Positions 14,943 to 24,428 of a stretch of 64,000 bases of DNA are shown piece by piece. How positions within the stretch are numbered: the stretch's first letter is position 1; each line of letters starts with the position of its first letter. The translations under genes and the position numbers were made by a program. A model generated the notes under the pieces. It had not been told where the DNA came from, searched no databases, and saw nothing but the letters and a program-made list of their open reading frames with translations. Source of the stretch: Brevibacillus laterosporus (GTDB lineage Bacteria; Bacillota; Bacilli; Brevibacillales; Brevibacillaceae); assembly GCA_007833815.1 (NCBI GenBank), contig CP033464.1, positions 5,129,501-5,193,500 on the forward strand. Direction: 5' to 3'.

Positions 14943-16040
14943 CTAAGGGCGACGAGACGCGTACGGAAAAATAACCCGCACAATCGTTCCCCTCCCCTCT
15001 TCTGACTGTATTTCTACCGCATGATTCAATTTATCTGCTACTTCCTTGACTAAATAAAGACCCATTCCTGTTGACTCCTTGAACTCTCTCCCATTATCTC
15101 CCGTAAAAAAGGAACGGAACACACGTGGAAGATCAGCAGAGGGAATGCCTACCCCTCTATCCTGTACTGCCAAAACAACGGCCTCACCCTGTGCATAGGC
15201 AGAAATCGTCACCTTTTCTCGCGTGCCTGCTGAGTATTTAATCGCATTCGTTAACAACTGATCTAGCATAAAGACAAGCCATTTCGCATCTGTTTCCACG
15301 GTTAATGTAGCTTCTATTTTTACGTCGGGATAGACATAATTTCTGATGAAAAAACCCTTGTTATCGTGAACAACCTTATTTACAATTGGCAAAAGTTGTA
15401 CGCGATCCACGCTAAAATCCTGTTCAAACGTATCCAGTCTTGAAATGTATAATGCCATTTCCAACCCTTTGCGTAGCTTATCCGTCTCTTCAGAAATACT
15501 TTCAAACCGCTCGTCATCTTCCTTTTGCGTAATTAATTCAATGACAGATAAAGGAGTTTTCATTTGATGTACCCACTGATTCATAAAGGTAATGTGACCT
15601 TGATGCTGTCGTTCCCAGTTCTTTATCTGTTCTTGATACCGTCTATATTGGGCCTCCAATAAGGTTTCTAAGGCTTCCGGGAGCGGTGCATGGTTGTATT
15701 CTGACATAAACTCATGCATCGTTTCGAGTGGTTGAGATAGACGCAGATAAAAAGAACGGTGGCTCACATATCGGTACGTAAGATACATCATTAAAAAAAA
15801 GGTTCCTAAAAAAATAGCATATAAAGCCGTCAGAACATGGTCATAGCCATCAAACCAAAAGACAAGCAAAAGAAGGAACATTAAGATATAAGAGTACACA
15901 ATAAGCGGAACATGCTCACGTAAGAATAGCCGTACATGTTGTTTGTATATAGGTGAACATGAAAGGGAGGGCGTGTTCATATCTGCTCGCACCTCGTTTT
16001 CCCCTAGTGGATTCTCTTGTTGTTTTCCCTGTTCCTTCAC
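14943..16040 (-). CDS. bceS-like: BceS-type intramembrane-sensing histidine kinase, 365 aa
   Basis: Two transmembrane helices lie close together at about residues 47-65 and 70-90 with almost no extracellular loop, the hallmark of BceS-like kinases that sense through the transporter. The phospho-acceptor His is in WVHQMKTPLSVIEL (about residue 163), and the ATPase domain shows DQLLTNAIKYS (N box), DRGVGIP (G1) and GMGLYLV (G2). The start appears to be GTG at 16040, overlapping the regulator stop as GTGA, with GGAGGTGATAG 9 bases upstream; an alternative start lies near MNTPSL. Confidence 0.88.
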   Translation of the reverse strand: MKEQGKQQENPLGENEVRADMNTPSLSCSPIYKQHVRLFLREHVPLIVYSYILMFLLLLVFWFDGYDHVLTALYAIFLGTFFLMMYLTYRYVSHRSFYLRLSQPLETMHEFMSEYNHAPLPEALETLLEAQYRRYQEQIKNWERQHQGHITFMNQWVHQMKTPLSVIELITQKEDDERFESISEETDKLRKGLEMALYISRLDTFEQDFSVDRVQLLPIVNKVVHDNKGFFIRNYVYPDVKIEATLTVETDAKWLVFMLDQLLTNAIKYSAGTREKVTISAYAQGEAVVLAVQDRGVGIPSADLPRVFRSFFTGDNGREFKESTGMGLYLVKEVADKLNHAVEIQSEEGRGTIVRVIFPYASRRP

Positions 16041-16747
16041 CTTCTATCACCTCCATTGTTCCACGTGACCTGTAAGCGATATCCTGCCCCCCGGACCGTC
16101 TCAATTACATCTTCAATCCCTAACTCAGCCAGTTTTTTTCGCAAACGAGTGATATTCACGCTCAACGTATTATCATCTACATATGCCTGATCATCCCATA
16201 GTTTGTCTAAGAGCTTAGTCCGGCTGGATACACGAGGAAAGGCGTTAAGCAAAGCCTCCAGCAAGATCGCTTCCTTTTTGGTTAACAAAATCCCCTCTTC
16301 TTTCAACCTTACTTCTAATCTTTCTGGATAAAGTCTCAGACCTGTCTGCTCGATCATTCGTTCCTCCATCTTGGGTGCATAATCACCATAGGCTCTGCGT
16401 AAATGACTACGAATTTTAGCCATAACCAGCTCATAATGAAAGGGTTTGGTAATATAATCGTCCGCACCGTACTCAAGTGCCATCACCTGATCCATCTCTG
16501 TACTCCGAGCCGATATAAACAAGATCGGGCACGTCGAAAGCGTTCGAAGCTGTCGACACCAGTAATAGCCGTCAAAGCTAGGCAAATTAATATCTAGCAA
16601 CACAAGATCTGGATTCCATTCCGTAAAATTATCGATAATGTGATCAAAATTTCTAACCACAACTCCTTGATATTTATACCTCTCTATATGCGCTCGCAAC
16701 ATTTCCGCAATTTTAGGATCATCTTCAATAATCATGATAGTAGTCAT
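16037..16747 (-). CDS. bceR-like: BceR-type OmpR-family response regulator, 236 aa
   Basis: The receiver domain carries MIIEDD (acidic pocket), VLLDINLPSFDG with the phospho-acceptor Asp at about residue 52, the conserved SARS Thr/Ser region and KPFHYELV Lys. The C-terminal OmpR winged helix contains NTLSVNITRLRKKL. The start at 16747 follows GATAAAGGAGGAAAGCTT; the longer frame overlaps promoter DNA. It should bind the TTACA-N4-TGTAA box ahead of the transporter genes. Confidence 0.9.
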   Translation of the reverse strand: MTTIMIIEDDPKIAEMLRAHIERYKYQGVVVRNFDHIIDNFTEWNPDLVLLDINLPSFDGYYWCRQLRTLSTCPILFISARSTEMDQVMALEYGADDYITKPFHYELVMAKIRSHLRRAYGDYAPKMEERMIEQTGLRLYPERLEVRLKEEGILLTKKEAILLEALLNAFPRVSSRTKLLDKLWDDQAYVDDNTLSVNITRLRKKLAELGIEDVIETVRGAGYRLQVTWNNGGDRR

Positions 16748-16946
16748 AAGCTTTCCTCCTTTATCTTTGTAAAAGAAAAGCTCTGCGTATCTTTCCTTTA
16801 CACTCTTCTTCATCTTTTGACGAAAAAGGTCCCTTTTCCGTCACTATCTCAATGTTTTACCCTTTTTGTTGTATTATTTGTATTTCACCACTTTTATTTG
16901 TTGTATACTTATAAGTAAGCCTAAATAAGGAAGGATGATCACCTAT

Positions 16947-17495
16947 ATGACCGATAAAACAGCACTGGTTATTGTAGACACCCAGAGCATCATTACTTAT
17001 CATTCTTATCATGGGGAAGAAATAGTTGGCAAAATCAGTTCATTACAAGCAAAAGCTCGTGAGCTCAACATTCCTGTCCTGTTTGTTCAGCATATTGGTC
17101 CAGCTGGCACTCCTTTTGAAGAAGGAGCGCATATGACTGAAATTCATCCTAACGTTGCACCTCTTGAAGGTGAGACGGTTATCAAAAAGACGGCATGCGA
17201 TTCTTTCTATGAAACGCCTTTACATGAAGAACTTACAAATCTGGGCATTACGCATCTCATTATCGTTGGCTTTCAAACTCAATTTTGCATAGATACAGCT
17301 TGCCGTAGCGCTGTCTCGCGTGGCTATGATGTTACGCTAGTGAGCGATTGCCATTCAACGGCGAATACGCCTACCTTGGATGCCATCTCTATCATTGACC
17401 ACCATAACGAAACATTGAATGGACTAGGTACCCTACACAACCAAATCAATGTAAAAGATTCAAGTGAGATTTTCACCTCTGAACCAGCTCTCTAA
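16947..17495 (+). CDS. Isochorismatase-family cysteine hydrolase, 182 aa
   Basis: The protein has the cysteine hydrolase fold with the catalytic triad Asp in ALVIVDTQ, Lys in TVIKKTACDSF and Cys in GFQTQFCIDTACRSA. Members hydrolyse isochorismate, nicotinamide, N-carbamoylsarcosine or similar amides or ethers, and the substrate here cannot be decided. The start at 16947 lies 11 bases from AAGGAAGG; the ATG at 16935 abuts that site. It is a monocistronic gene, divergent from the bceR-like gene and followed by a terminator. Confidence 0.85.
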   Translation: MTDKTALVIVDTQSIITYHSYHGEEIVGKISSLQAKARELNIPVLFVQHIGPAGTPFEEGAHMTEIHPNVAPLEGETVIKKTACDSFYETPLHEELTNLGITHLIIVGFQTQFCIDTACRSAVSRGYDVTLVSDCHSTANTPTLDAISIIDHHNETLNGLGTLHNQINVKDSSEIFTSEPAL

Positions 17496-17529
17496 TTTGA
17501 TATATCAGTGCTACTATTCATCATAAAAA

Positions 17530-17562
17530 ACTTGGCTTTGCCAAATCTCTGGCAAAGACCAT
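17530..17562. repeat. Inverted repeat downstream of the cysteine hydrolase
   Basis: The arms around TTTGCCA and TGGCAAA (6-base loop) form a stable hairpin with no following T run. It may be an mRNA 3' end structure or a palindromic repeat. Confidence 0.35.
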
Positions 17563-17615
17563 GCGATAGTTGCGTTTCCCTTAGATAGTAATTTGTTACA
17601 ATTTTTATTAGTCAA

Positions 17616-17656
17616 ACAAAAAACAGACTTCCCTTAATCAGGAAGCCTGTTTTTTC
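17616..17656. terminator. Bidirectional intrinsic terminator
   Basis: AAAAAACAGACTTCC and GGAAGCCTGTTTTTT form a hairpin with A- and T-tracts on both sides. It serves the hydrolase (plus) and the converging ferredoxin gene (minus). Confidence 0.75.
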
Positions 17657-17719
17657 ATTATGTGTATGGTAGGAAATGAATGGTTTCACTATAACCGAGA
17701 TACCGAGAGTGGTTATCAC

Positions 17720-18076
17720 TTATTTTTTTACGCCAAGCGCTACCTTTTCATTTCGTACAAATCCATCACCGCGATACCGATGGCTAATTTTATCCTGATA
17801 ATACTGTCCCTGAACAAGTTTTCCTACAATTTCTCCCGCATCCTCAGGCTGAACATTCTGATACCAAATTCCATCTGGATATACCACCACGACACAGGCA
17901 TCCTCGCAACGTCCATTACACTTCGTACGCGTTGTATGAATTTGTTCATCTGCTTGTAGCCGCGCTATCTCTTGACGAATCGCCACGGTGACTTCTTCGC
18001 CACCTTTTTGCATGCAGCTACCTCCATTGCAAAGCAAAATATGATGCTTTGTTTTCGATAAATCCCATGTTGCCAT
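17720..18076 (-). CDS. Thioredoxin-like [2Fe-2S] ferredoxin, 118 aa
   Basis: Four cysteines in the arrangement ILLCNGGSCMQKGG (two Cys) and TKCNGRCEDAC fit the thioredoxin-fold [2Fe-2S] ferredoxin family, which includes the CbiW/CobW-associated and NuoE-like small ferredoxins. The protein is an electron carrier of unknown partner. The ATG follows AAGGGGGAAGGTT. It is a single gene, convergent with the cysteine hydrolase and divergent from ureA across 230 bp of AT-rich DNA. Confidence 0.8.
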   Translation of the reverse strand: MATWDLSKTKHHILLCNGGSCMQKGGEEVTVAIRQEIARLQADEQIHTTRTKCNGRCEDACVVVVYPDGIWYQNVQPEDAGEIVGKLVQGQYYQDKISHRYRGDGFVRNEKVALGVKK

Positions 18077-18099
18077 AACCTTCCCCCTTTTAGTTTCCC

Positions 18100-18308
18100 C
18101 TTATTGTACCAGCATTCCACTGAAAATGATTCTTTAGATTCAACATTAAAATTCCAAATTCTTTTTCTTGATAGTAATAATGCGCTGACAGAATCTAACA
18201 TAAAAAATTTAAAAAATAAATTTACAAATTTTATATTATTTTGATATATTTTATAATACAACTTATTCGTCTTTTACATAATGTAATTTTAAAATAGGGG
18301 GTTACCAA
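18100..18308 (+). promoter_or_regulatory. AT-rich promoter region of ureABC
   Basis: The DNA is strikingly AT-rich. A TATAAT lies at 18252-18257, with no clear -35 at correct spacing, and a 13-bp palindrome TTACATAATGTAA occupies 18274-18286, just upstream of the ureA ribosome site GGGGG. I do not find a clean TnrA/GlnR box (TGTNAN7TNACA). The palindrome could be an operator for nitrogen or stress control. Confidence 0.45.
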
Positions 18309-18626
18309 ATGAGATTAACACCAGTTGAGCAAGAAAAACTATTAATTGTTGTTGCTGGTCAACTTGCAAAAGACCGTAAGGAACGTGGTGTTTTACTGAA
18401 TTATCCAGAAGCAATTGCATATTTGACATGTTTTGTTATGGAAAGAGCACGTGATGGTAAAGGGGTAGAGGAGGTAATGAAAATGGGACAGCATGTGCTT
18501 ACCTCAAATGATCTAATGGAAGGTGTACCCGAAATGATTGAGAGTATTCAAGTTGAAGCAACATTTTCAGATGGTGTAAAGCTTGTAACAATTCATCAAC
18601 CAATTTCAATGGAGGCTAAAATATGA
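18309..18626 (+). CDS. ureA: Urease subunit gamma, 105 aa
   Basis: The protein is collinear with Ure[21 protein letters not shown] at the N-terminus, [10 protein letters not shown] in the centre and a C-terminal [11 protein letters not shown] strand. The length (105 aa) is close to typical (100 aa). It forms the trimeric urease core with UreB and UreC in the cytoplasm. Its stop overlaps the ureB start by 4 bases (ATGA). Codon use is more AT-rich than that of neighbouring operons. Confidence 0.96.
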   Translation: MRLTPVEQEKLLIVVAGQLAKDRKERGVLLNYPEAIAYLTCFVMERARDGKGVEEVMKMGQHVLTSNDLMEGVPEMIESIQVEATFSDGVKLVTIHQPISMEAKI

Positions 18627-19000
18627 AACCAGGGGAAATTCAAATTAAAGAGGGCACAATTACAATTAATGAAGGGAGAGAGACATGCGAATTAATGGTT
18701 AAAAATACTGGCTCACGTTCAATCCAAGTAGGTTCCCATTTTCATTTTGCAGAAGTGAATCGGGCACTTTCCTTTAATAGAGAAAAAGCAATTGGTATGC
18801 GCTTGGATATCCCTTCCGGCACATCAATTCGAATTGAACCGGGAGAAAAGAAGAAAGTGAACCTTGTTATGCTTGGTGGACGAAAAACTGTATACGGTTT
18901 AAACGGTATGGCTGAAGGGTTTATGGATGCTAGAGGAAAAGAAAAGACCGCTACTAAACTAAAAGAGTTCGGTTGGTTAACAAAGGAGGTTTTATCATGA
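18623..19000 (+). CDS. ureB: Urease subunit beta, 125 aa
   Basis: UreB hallmarks are present: [18 protein letters not shown], the [19 protein letters not shown] segment and the [18 protein letters not shown] loop. It is slightly longer than the 101-110 aa of many UreB proteins because of a charged C-terminal extension. The last base overlap with ureC (ATGA) indicates coupled translation. Confidence 0.96.
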   Translation: MKPGEIQIKEGTITINEGRETCELMVKNTGSRSIQVGSHFHFAEVNRALSFNREKAIGMRLDIPSGTSIRIEPGEKKKVNLVMLGGRKTVYGLNGMAEGFMDARGKEKTATKLKEFGWLTKEVLS

Positions 19001-20706
19001 AACTTTCAAAAAAGAAATATGTTGAGTTATTTGGACCAACTGTTGGAGATAAAATACGTCTTGGAGACACTGATTTGTGGATAGAAATAGAAAAAGACTG
19101 TACGGTTTACGGTGAAGAGGTTATCTTTGGTGGCGGAAAAACAATTCGAGATGGAATGGGACAGAATGGAAAAATAACTGGAAGAAATGGTGCTCTTGAT
19201 TTAGTCATTACAAATGTTGTTGTATTAGATTATACAGGCATTATAAAAACAGATGTTGGTATAAAAAATGGAAGAATTGTCGGAATCGGTAAGAGTGGTA
19301 ATCCTGATATCATGGATAATGTAGATAGTCAAATGGTAATAGGTGCAGGAACCGAAGTCATTTCAGGGGAAGGAAAAATATTAACTGCTGGTGGTGTGGA
19401 TACACATATTCATTTTATCTGTCCACAACAGATGGATGTAGCACTATCCTCAGGAGTAACAACACTAATTGGAGGAGGTACCGGACCTGCTACTGGCAGC
19501 AAAGCTACTACCTGCACTTCAGGAGAGTGGTATATTCAAAGAATGCTCGAGGCAGCTGAAGAATTCCCTGTCAATGTAGGTTTTTTAGGAAAAGGGAATG
19601 CGTCTCATAAGGCTCCTTTGTTTGAGCAAATAGAAGCCGGAGCCGTTGGGCTTAAACTTCATGAAGACTGGGGCACAACTCCTAGGGCAATTCAAACATG
19701 TATGGATGTTGTAGAACAAACAGATGTTCAAGTTGCCATTCATACAGATACACTAAACGAAGCGGGATTTCTAGAAACGACACTTGAAGCAATTGGAGAT
19801 CGGGTTATTCATACGTACCATATTGAGGGAGCTGGTGGTGGACATGCCCCTGATGTTATGAAGTTAGCTTCTTACTCAAACATTTTACCATCTTCTACAA
19901 CTCCGACAATGCCTTACACAATTAATACAATGGCAGAACACCTCGATATGATGATGGTATGTCATCATCTAGATACAAATGTTCCAGAAGATGTTGCTTT
20001 TAGTCATTCGAGAATTCGTGCAGCTACAATTGCGGCCGAAGACATTTTGCATGATATTGGAGCTATTAGTATGATGTCTTCAGATTCTCAGGCCATGGGA
20101 CGTATTGGCGAGGTTATTATTCGCACTTGGCAAACAGCGGATAAAATGAAAAAGCAAAGAGGACCTCTTTCTAAAGAAGAAAGAAACGATAATCTCCGTG
20201 CAAAACGTTATATTGCAAAATATACAATTAATCCTGCTATTACGCATGGGATAAGCCATGAAGTAGGTTCCATTGAAAAAGGGAAATTGGCAGATCTTGT
20301 TTTATGGGACCCAATGTTCTTTGGTGTTAAACCAGATCTTGTCTTAAAAGGTGGTATGATTGCACGAGCACAAATGGGAGATCCTAATGCTTCTATTCCA
20401 ACCCCAGAACCAGTATTTATGCGTAGAATGTATGCTTCATATGGAAGAGCAAATTACTCTACATCCATTACATTTATGTCACAAGCAAGTATTGATCTTG
20501 GTGTTCCACAGAGGTTAGGACTGAAGAAAATAATCTCACCTGTCCATCATATAAGAAACGTAAGTAAATTAGATATGAAATTGAATAATGCCTTACCTAC
20601 TATTGAAGTTGATCCAAAAACGTATCAAGTATTTGCAAATGGTGAAGAGCTTTCATGTCAACCGGTTGCTTATGTGCCACTTGGACAACGTTATTTTATC
20701 TTTTAA
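18997..20706 (+). CDS. ureC: Urease subunit alpha (catalytic), 569 aa
   Basis: This subunit carries the bi-nickel centre that hydrolyses urea to ammonia and carbamate. All metal and catalytic residues are visible: the HIH pair in [12 protein letters not shown], the carbamylated Lys in [10 protein letters not shown], His in [10 protein letters not shown] and [12 protein letters not shown]-like [10 protein letters not shown], the flap CHH in MVCHHLDTN, and Asp in [10 protein letters not shown]. The ATG at 18997 follows AAAGGAGG inside ureB. No ureEFGHD genes follow; nothing related to nickel insertion is visible within the window. Confidence 0.97.
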   Translation: MKLSKKKYVELFGPTVGDKIRLGDTDLWIEIEKDCTVYGEEVIFGGGKTIRDGMGQNGKITGRNGALDLVITNVVVLDYTGIIKTDVGIKNGRIVGIGKSGNPDIMDNVDSQMVIGAGTEVISGEGKILTAGGVDTHIHFICPQQMDVALSSGVTTLIGGGTGPATGSKATTCTSGEWYIQRMLEAAEEFPVNVGFLGKGNASHKAPLFEQIEAGAVGLKLHEDWGTTPRAIQTCMDVVEQTDVQVAIHTDTLNEAGFLETTLEAIGDRVIHTYHIEGAGGGHAPDVMKLASYSNILPSSTTPTMPYTINTMAEHLDMMMVCHHLDTNVPEDVAFSHSRIRAATIAAEDILHDIGAISMMSSDSQAMGRIGEVIIRTWQTADKMKKQRGPLSKEERNDNLRAKRYIAKYTINPAITHGISHEVGSIEKGKLADLVLWDPMFFGVKPDLVLKGGMIARAQMGDPNASIPTPEPVFMRRMYASYGRANYSTSITFMSQASIDLGVPQRLGLKKIISPVHHIRNVSKLDMKLNNALPTIEVDPKTYQVFANGEELSCQPVAYVPLGQRYFIF

Positions 20707-21004
20707 TAATGTGATCTGGTGGTTCCACATATGGCGAGATGCACGCTTTGTTCGGTTTTTACATGAAAATTAGGATGAGTTGCGTCCAACAACCAGGAGT
20801 TTTTTGTTAAAAAAGACGAACGACTTTGAATCGAAGTTGTTGGCCAACTTAATTTTTTGGGGTGAACTGCTTATTAAATTTGGTTATTCTTTCAATTTCA
20901 TCGTAAGTGACCCCACTTAATTCCCGATTTATACCAATCATATTGACGATTATTCCTTTCTAAAATTTTAGACTGGTCACATCCTCCAGAACCTCCCTCA
21001 CCCT
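20707..21004. other. Intergenic stretch after ureC
   Basis: Apart from the possible peptide gene on the minus strand (20849-20941), no gene, clear terminator or repeat is evident. The expected urease accessory genes are not here. Confidence 0.4.
20849..20941 (-). CDS. Possible 30-aa peptide gene between ureC and the lipoprotein gene
   Basis: A short frame (starts MIGINRELSGVTYDEIER) has an AAAGGAATAATCGTC site ahead of its ATG and ends at TAA. I do not recognise it; it has no signal sequence. It could equally be noise or a decayed gene end in this otherwise empty 300-bp stretch. Confidence 0.25.
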   Translation of the reverse strand: MIGINRELSGVTYDEIERITKFNKQFTPKN

Positions 21005-22072
21005 TTAGTCTTTTTTAACATTACTAGACACGAGCATAAAGTTATTGATAAACCCGTTCTTCTGTAAAAAGATAGGTTGCCTATTCTTTGTCGCAAAATC
21101 ATAGTAATAAATCCCACGACCCTCGTTCAAGTCTTTTGTGGAAGTACTGCCAAGGTAATAGATACCCTTGCCGTCGTGGGAAAGATAGACATCACTTCTA
21201 GAAGAAATGGGAAGATCTAGCTTGGTTCTCTTACCGGACATGATATCTACGAGACTATACTCTATAGGAGAAAGATTGATACGATGAGAGGTAACAAGTA
21301 ATAACTGATGACCACTGCTGGTCAAAGAATTAATTTGTTCATTCTTCAAAGAAATGACGGGTCGCTCTGTTTTCGTTTCGTTATCTAATTCAACAACGGT
21401 ATAATCGGGTGGAACCAGTGCTATTTGCTGCTTATTCGAGATACCTTGCTGCTTTTTCATTGCGTTCTCTGAATAACGGGCAAGATAGGTTTTATTTACC
21501 TCTTTATTGTAAGAAACAGCCCAAGTGTTGCCATCAAGGTCTTCATCATGTATGAACTCTATCTGATGGTTCTGTTTGTCATACAAAACGGTCTTGAGGA
21601 CACGATCGCCTTTTTTTACCGCTGCCATCACGATAGGTCCTTTTTCAGTCGTAGGTACAATATAGTTAATGGCAAATAATTCGTCTGATAACTGTTCTGC
21701 CTTTTTCGTCTGTAGATCATACGCGAATAATTGATCACCTTTATTTTGTACATCTGCTGAGTAGTAAATTTTATTATCCATAAGTGACGCAATGGAAAAT
21801 GGATATTGAGATGTATAAGGAATATCAGCCAGCTTGGTCATGACCTTAGACTGTAAATCAAAGGTCGTTACTCGCATCATCATCCCATTAGTTGTATCCT
21901 GACCATTAACATATTCGGTGTATGTAATAGATAAATAGTCACCCTGTTTTTTAGTTTTTTCACTTTGGGAAGTCTTAGTTGGGGGTACGGGATTTACAGT
22001 AGGTTTCGTACATCCTGAAAGAACGAAAGTCAATATAGTTACAATCATTAATAAGAATTTCTTCTTGCTCAT
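21005..22072 (-). CDS. Lipoprotein with predicted beta-propeller-like repeats, 355 aa
   Basis: A lipoprotein signal peptide ends in a lipobox VLSGC at about residues 17-21, so the mature protein should be anchored to the outer face of the membrane. The remainder repeats a strand pattern with segments such as NKIYYSADVQNKGDQLFAYD and GKGIYYLGSTSTKD, resembling WD/TolB-type propeller blades. I place the start at ATG 22072 after AAAGGAAAG, not the GTG at 22078. It may be co-transcribed with the secreted protein gene upstream (gap 60 bp with a weak hairpin). The function is unknown. Confidence 0.7.
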   Translation of the reverse strand: MSKKKFLLMIVTILTFVLSGCTKPTVNPVPPTKTSQSEKTKKQGDYLSITYTEYVNGQDTTNGMMMRVTTFDLQSKVMTKLADIPYTSQYPFSIASLMDNKIYYSADVQNKGDQLFAYDLQTKKAEQLSDELFAINYIVPTTEKGPIVMAAVKKGDRVLKTVLYDKQNHQIEFIHDEDLDGNTWAVSYNKEVNKTYLARYSENAMKKQQGISNKQQIALVPPDYTVVELDNETKTERPVISLKNEQINSLTSSGHQLLLVTSHRINLSPIEYSLVDIMSGKRTKLDLPISSRSDVYLSHDGKGIYYLGSTSTKDLNEGRGIYYYDFATKNRQPIFLQKNGFINNFMLVSSNVKKD

Positions 22073-22132
22073 GTCCACTTTCCTTTCTTTACATATAAAG
22101 AGGATAGGGCATAAAACCCCATCCTGAAATTT

Positions 22133-22954
22133 TTAAAACTCATAATAATATCTACCATTAAATGAAAGGCTTTTATCCCATTTCAGTCCAAAATTTTCAA
22201 CACCTGTTTTCCAAATGTCCAGCACAGCATCTGGTAACTTACCATTATCCTTCTTGTTTACCGTAGCTGCTTTATCATTATCCAAATTGCGCGCATAGAT
22301 AACTGTATTATATTTCGGATTATCAATGTCGCCCTTTGTTGCACAATCCCCTTTTTCCAATGTATTGCTATTTTCACCTGTTGTATCCGTAAAATTTGTA
22401 ATCCTTCCTGTACCTAGAACACTGCCTGATTTTGATCCCGAAATCACAATGGAATTGTCATTAGCACCGTACGTATATGTACCAGCAGCTTTACGCGTTC
22501 CTCTCGGCAGAGCTTTGTAAGCTAGTGGTTTTACCTCGTCAGCTTCCTGAATTGAAGTGGGATAGACAATATCTTTAATGAACCCCTCACCGTCGTAGAT
22601 AACTTTCATGCCTGGCTGAGGTGCTGGATTTTCTATATGATAGACAGGAAGCTCTTTAGCCTCATCCAAAATTTTCTGAACAAAAGCTTCTTCTTCTTTC
22701 AATTTTGCTAGTTCAGATGCAGAAAGTTCCTCTTTTTGAACCCCATGAATTCTCTTATTTGGGGCAAGTTCTTCTCCTTCTTCAATCACAATCATATTGT
22801 TAGAATCGTCATACTCAATCACTGTTCCAGACAGCATTTGATCTGGAATTTTTCCAATACCCTTTTCAGCATAAGTACTTGGTGCTGAAATCAAAACGAG
22901 TGAACCTACAATCGCTGTAGTAAGTACAAGATGAGGAAGAACCTTTCTTTTCAT
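22133..22954 (-). CDS. Secreted protein of unknown function, 273 aa
   Basis: An N-terminal signal peptide (MKRKVLPHLVLTTAIVGSLV, cleavage likely after STYA) directs export. The mature part has an acidic/helical region to about residue 120, then a Gly/Ser/Thr-rich domain (ANDNSIVISGSKSGSVLGTG) with a single Cys, and ends WDKSLSFNGRYYYEF. I do not recognise a family. The AGAGGGAGG ribosome site is strong. The gene is upstream of, and in line with, the lipoprotein gene. Confidence 0.65.
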   Translation of the reverse strand: MKRKVLPHLVLTTAIVGSLVLISAPSTYAEKGIGKIPDQMLSGTVIEYDDSNNMIVIEEGEELAPNKRIHGVQKEELSASELAKLKEEEAFVQKILDEAKELPVYHIENPAPQPGMKVIYDGEGFIKDIVYPTSIQEADEVKPLAYKALPRGTRKAAGTYTYGANDNSIVISGSKSGSVLGTGRITNFTDTTGENSNTLEKGDCATKGDIDNPKYNTVIYARNLDNDKAATVNKKDNGKLPDAVLDIWKTGVENFGLKWDKSLSFNGRYYYEF

Positions 22955-23076
22955 AAAATAAACCTCCCTCTATTGAACAAAACTAGTAAAAATAACCTAT
23001 CAATTCCATTATATGTTAATCGATGTACTTTTACAAATGTTTTTTAGGACGAATACTAGATATATTAAATTGCATC

Positions 23077-23114
23077 AAAAAAAGCTGCCACAACATACGT
23101 GACAGCCTTTTCCT
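23077..23114 (-). terminator. Terminator of the RND efflux operon
   Basis: GCTGCCAC and GTGACAGC form a hairpin with A- and T-tracts on both sides. It lies 44 bases after the membrane-fusion-protein stop on the minus strand. Confidence 0.7.
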
Positions 23115-23157
23115 TTTCAACATCACTCTATTACCTTCAGTTAGTTCCTTTTATGCC

Positions 23158-24402
23158 TTATTTCTGGATAGTCACCTTACTACCGTCTTTCAACAGTGTC
23201 TGTCCTTTCACTACTACCTGTTGATCTGCTTTTATTCCAGTCAGGACTTCGATTGCTTCGGTGGAACCTTCTCCTGTGGTTACCTCGATTTGTTTTGCTA
23301 CTTCACCTTCCACGACGTAGATATACTGTTTGCCATCGCGATCAAAGATAGCCTTGCGTGGAACAACTACCTTTTCCTGCCCTTTTCCTGATTGACCTAA
23401 CAGCTTCATATTTACAACCATGTCTGCTTTCAATTCGTTGTTTGGATTAGGAATAGAAATTTCGATAGGATACGATTTAAGCTGTGGATCCATCACCGGA
23501 CTGACAGCCGTTACTTTAGCTGTCATTTCTTTTCCAATTGCAGTAATATCCACTTTTACCTCGTGGCCCACTTTTACCTGTGTAATATCCTGTTCCGACA
23601 GATTTGCTTTCACAACAAGCGGATTGGTATTAACTAACGTAACAACCGGACTTTGCGGAGAAGCCACCTGACCGATCGTACCGTTGACACTAGAAATGTA
23701 GCCGCTAAACGGGGCCTTTACTACTGCATTTCCCATTTGTGTCCGAGCATTTTCCAAGCTCACAGCGGCTTGTTTCACCGAAGCCTCTGATACACCTACC
23801 GCTGACATTTGATTAGCTGACTTTACGCTTTCTTGAGCATTGGCAAACGCCGTTCTTGCATTGGCAAGTTGTGTATTTGCTTGTTCATATTGCTGAAGAG
23901 AGATGGCACCTTGATTAAATAACGTTTGCATACGCTGTTGGTCTCGTTCTGCGTCCTGCAAAGCTGTTTGCGCTTGACTCAATCCATTTTTTGCTTGTTC
24001 AAGACCTTGGCTGGAGCTATTACCTGCTTGGTTCAAACTCGCCTTGGCTACCTCATATGCTGCTTCCGCCTGCTTAATAGAATTAATCACATCTTGTTCA
24101 TCTATACTAAACAAAGTTTCCCCTTGCTTTACATATTTCCCTAAGCTCACGGGCAGGGACGTAATTTTCCCAGACAATTTTGGGCTTAGCTGTACTTCTT
24201 GACTAGGCGCCAATTTCGCCGTAAAACCTGCTTCAGAAGAAACGTTTCCTAATTTAGACATTTCTATTTGAACAGGGGTTACGCTCTCCGTCTGTTCTGC
24301 GGGAGTATTCTCCGCCGATTGATTCGAGCATCCCGCTACTAGAAACAGAGCGGATACTGCTACTATGATCATTTGTTTATTCATTTTTGCTTTCACTTTC
24401 AT
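23158..24402 (-). CDS. RND efflux periplasmic adaptor (membrane fusion) lipoprotein, 414 aa
   Basis: The protein has a lipobox (FLVAGC) at the end of its signal peptide, a beta-barrel/lipoyl domain (AKLAPSQEVQLSPKLSGKIT) and an alpha-hairpin with heptad repeats (AYEVAKASLNQAGNSSS and the following coiled-coil), then barrel and C-terminal domains. It pairs with the RND pump gene upstream. In Gram-positive bacteria such adaptors work with SwrC-like pumps. The start at 24402 follows GGAGGAGGGGGAA, which overlaps the longer frame. Confidence 0.9.
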   Translation of the reverse strand: MKVKAKMNKQMIIVAVSALFLVAGCSNQSAENTPAEQTESVTPVQIEMSKLGNVSSEAGFTAKLAPSQEVQLSPKLSGKITSLPVSLGKYVKQGETLFSIDEQDVINSIKQAEAAYEVAKASLNQAGNSSSQGLEQAKNGLSQAQTALQDAERDQQRMQTLFNQGAISLQQYEQANTQLANARTAFANAQESVKSANQMSAVGVSEASVKQAAVSLENARTQMGNAVVKAPFSGYISSVNGTIGQVASPQSPVVTLVNTNPLVVKANLSEQDITQVKVGHEVKVDITAIGKEMTAKVTAVSPVMDPQLKSYPIEISIPNPNNELKADMVVNMKLLGQSGKGQEKVVVPRKAIFDRDGKQYIYVVEGEVAKQIEVTTGEGSTEAIEVLTGIKADQQVVVKGQTLLKDGSKVTIQK

Positions 24403-24428
24403 TTCCCCCTCCTCCATCTCTTACGCCA

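Noticed and set aside
18240-18300. TnrA/GlnR box upstream of ureA
   Set aside because: No sequence matches TGTNAN7TNACA well enough; only an unrelated palindrome and a TATAAT are visible.
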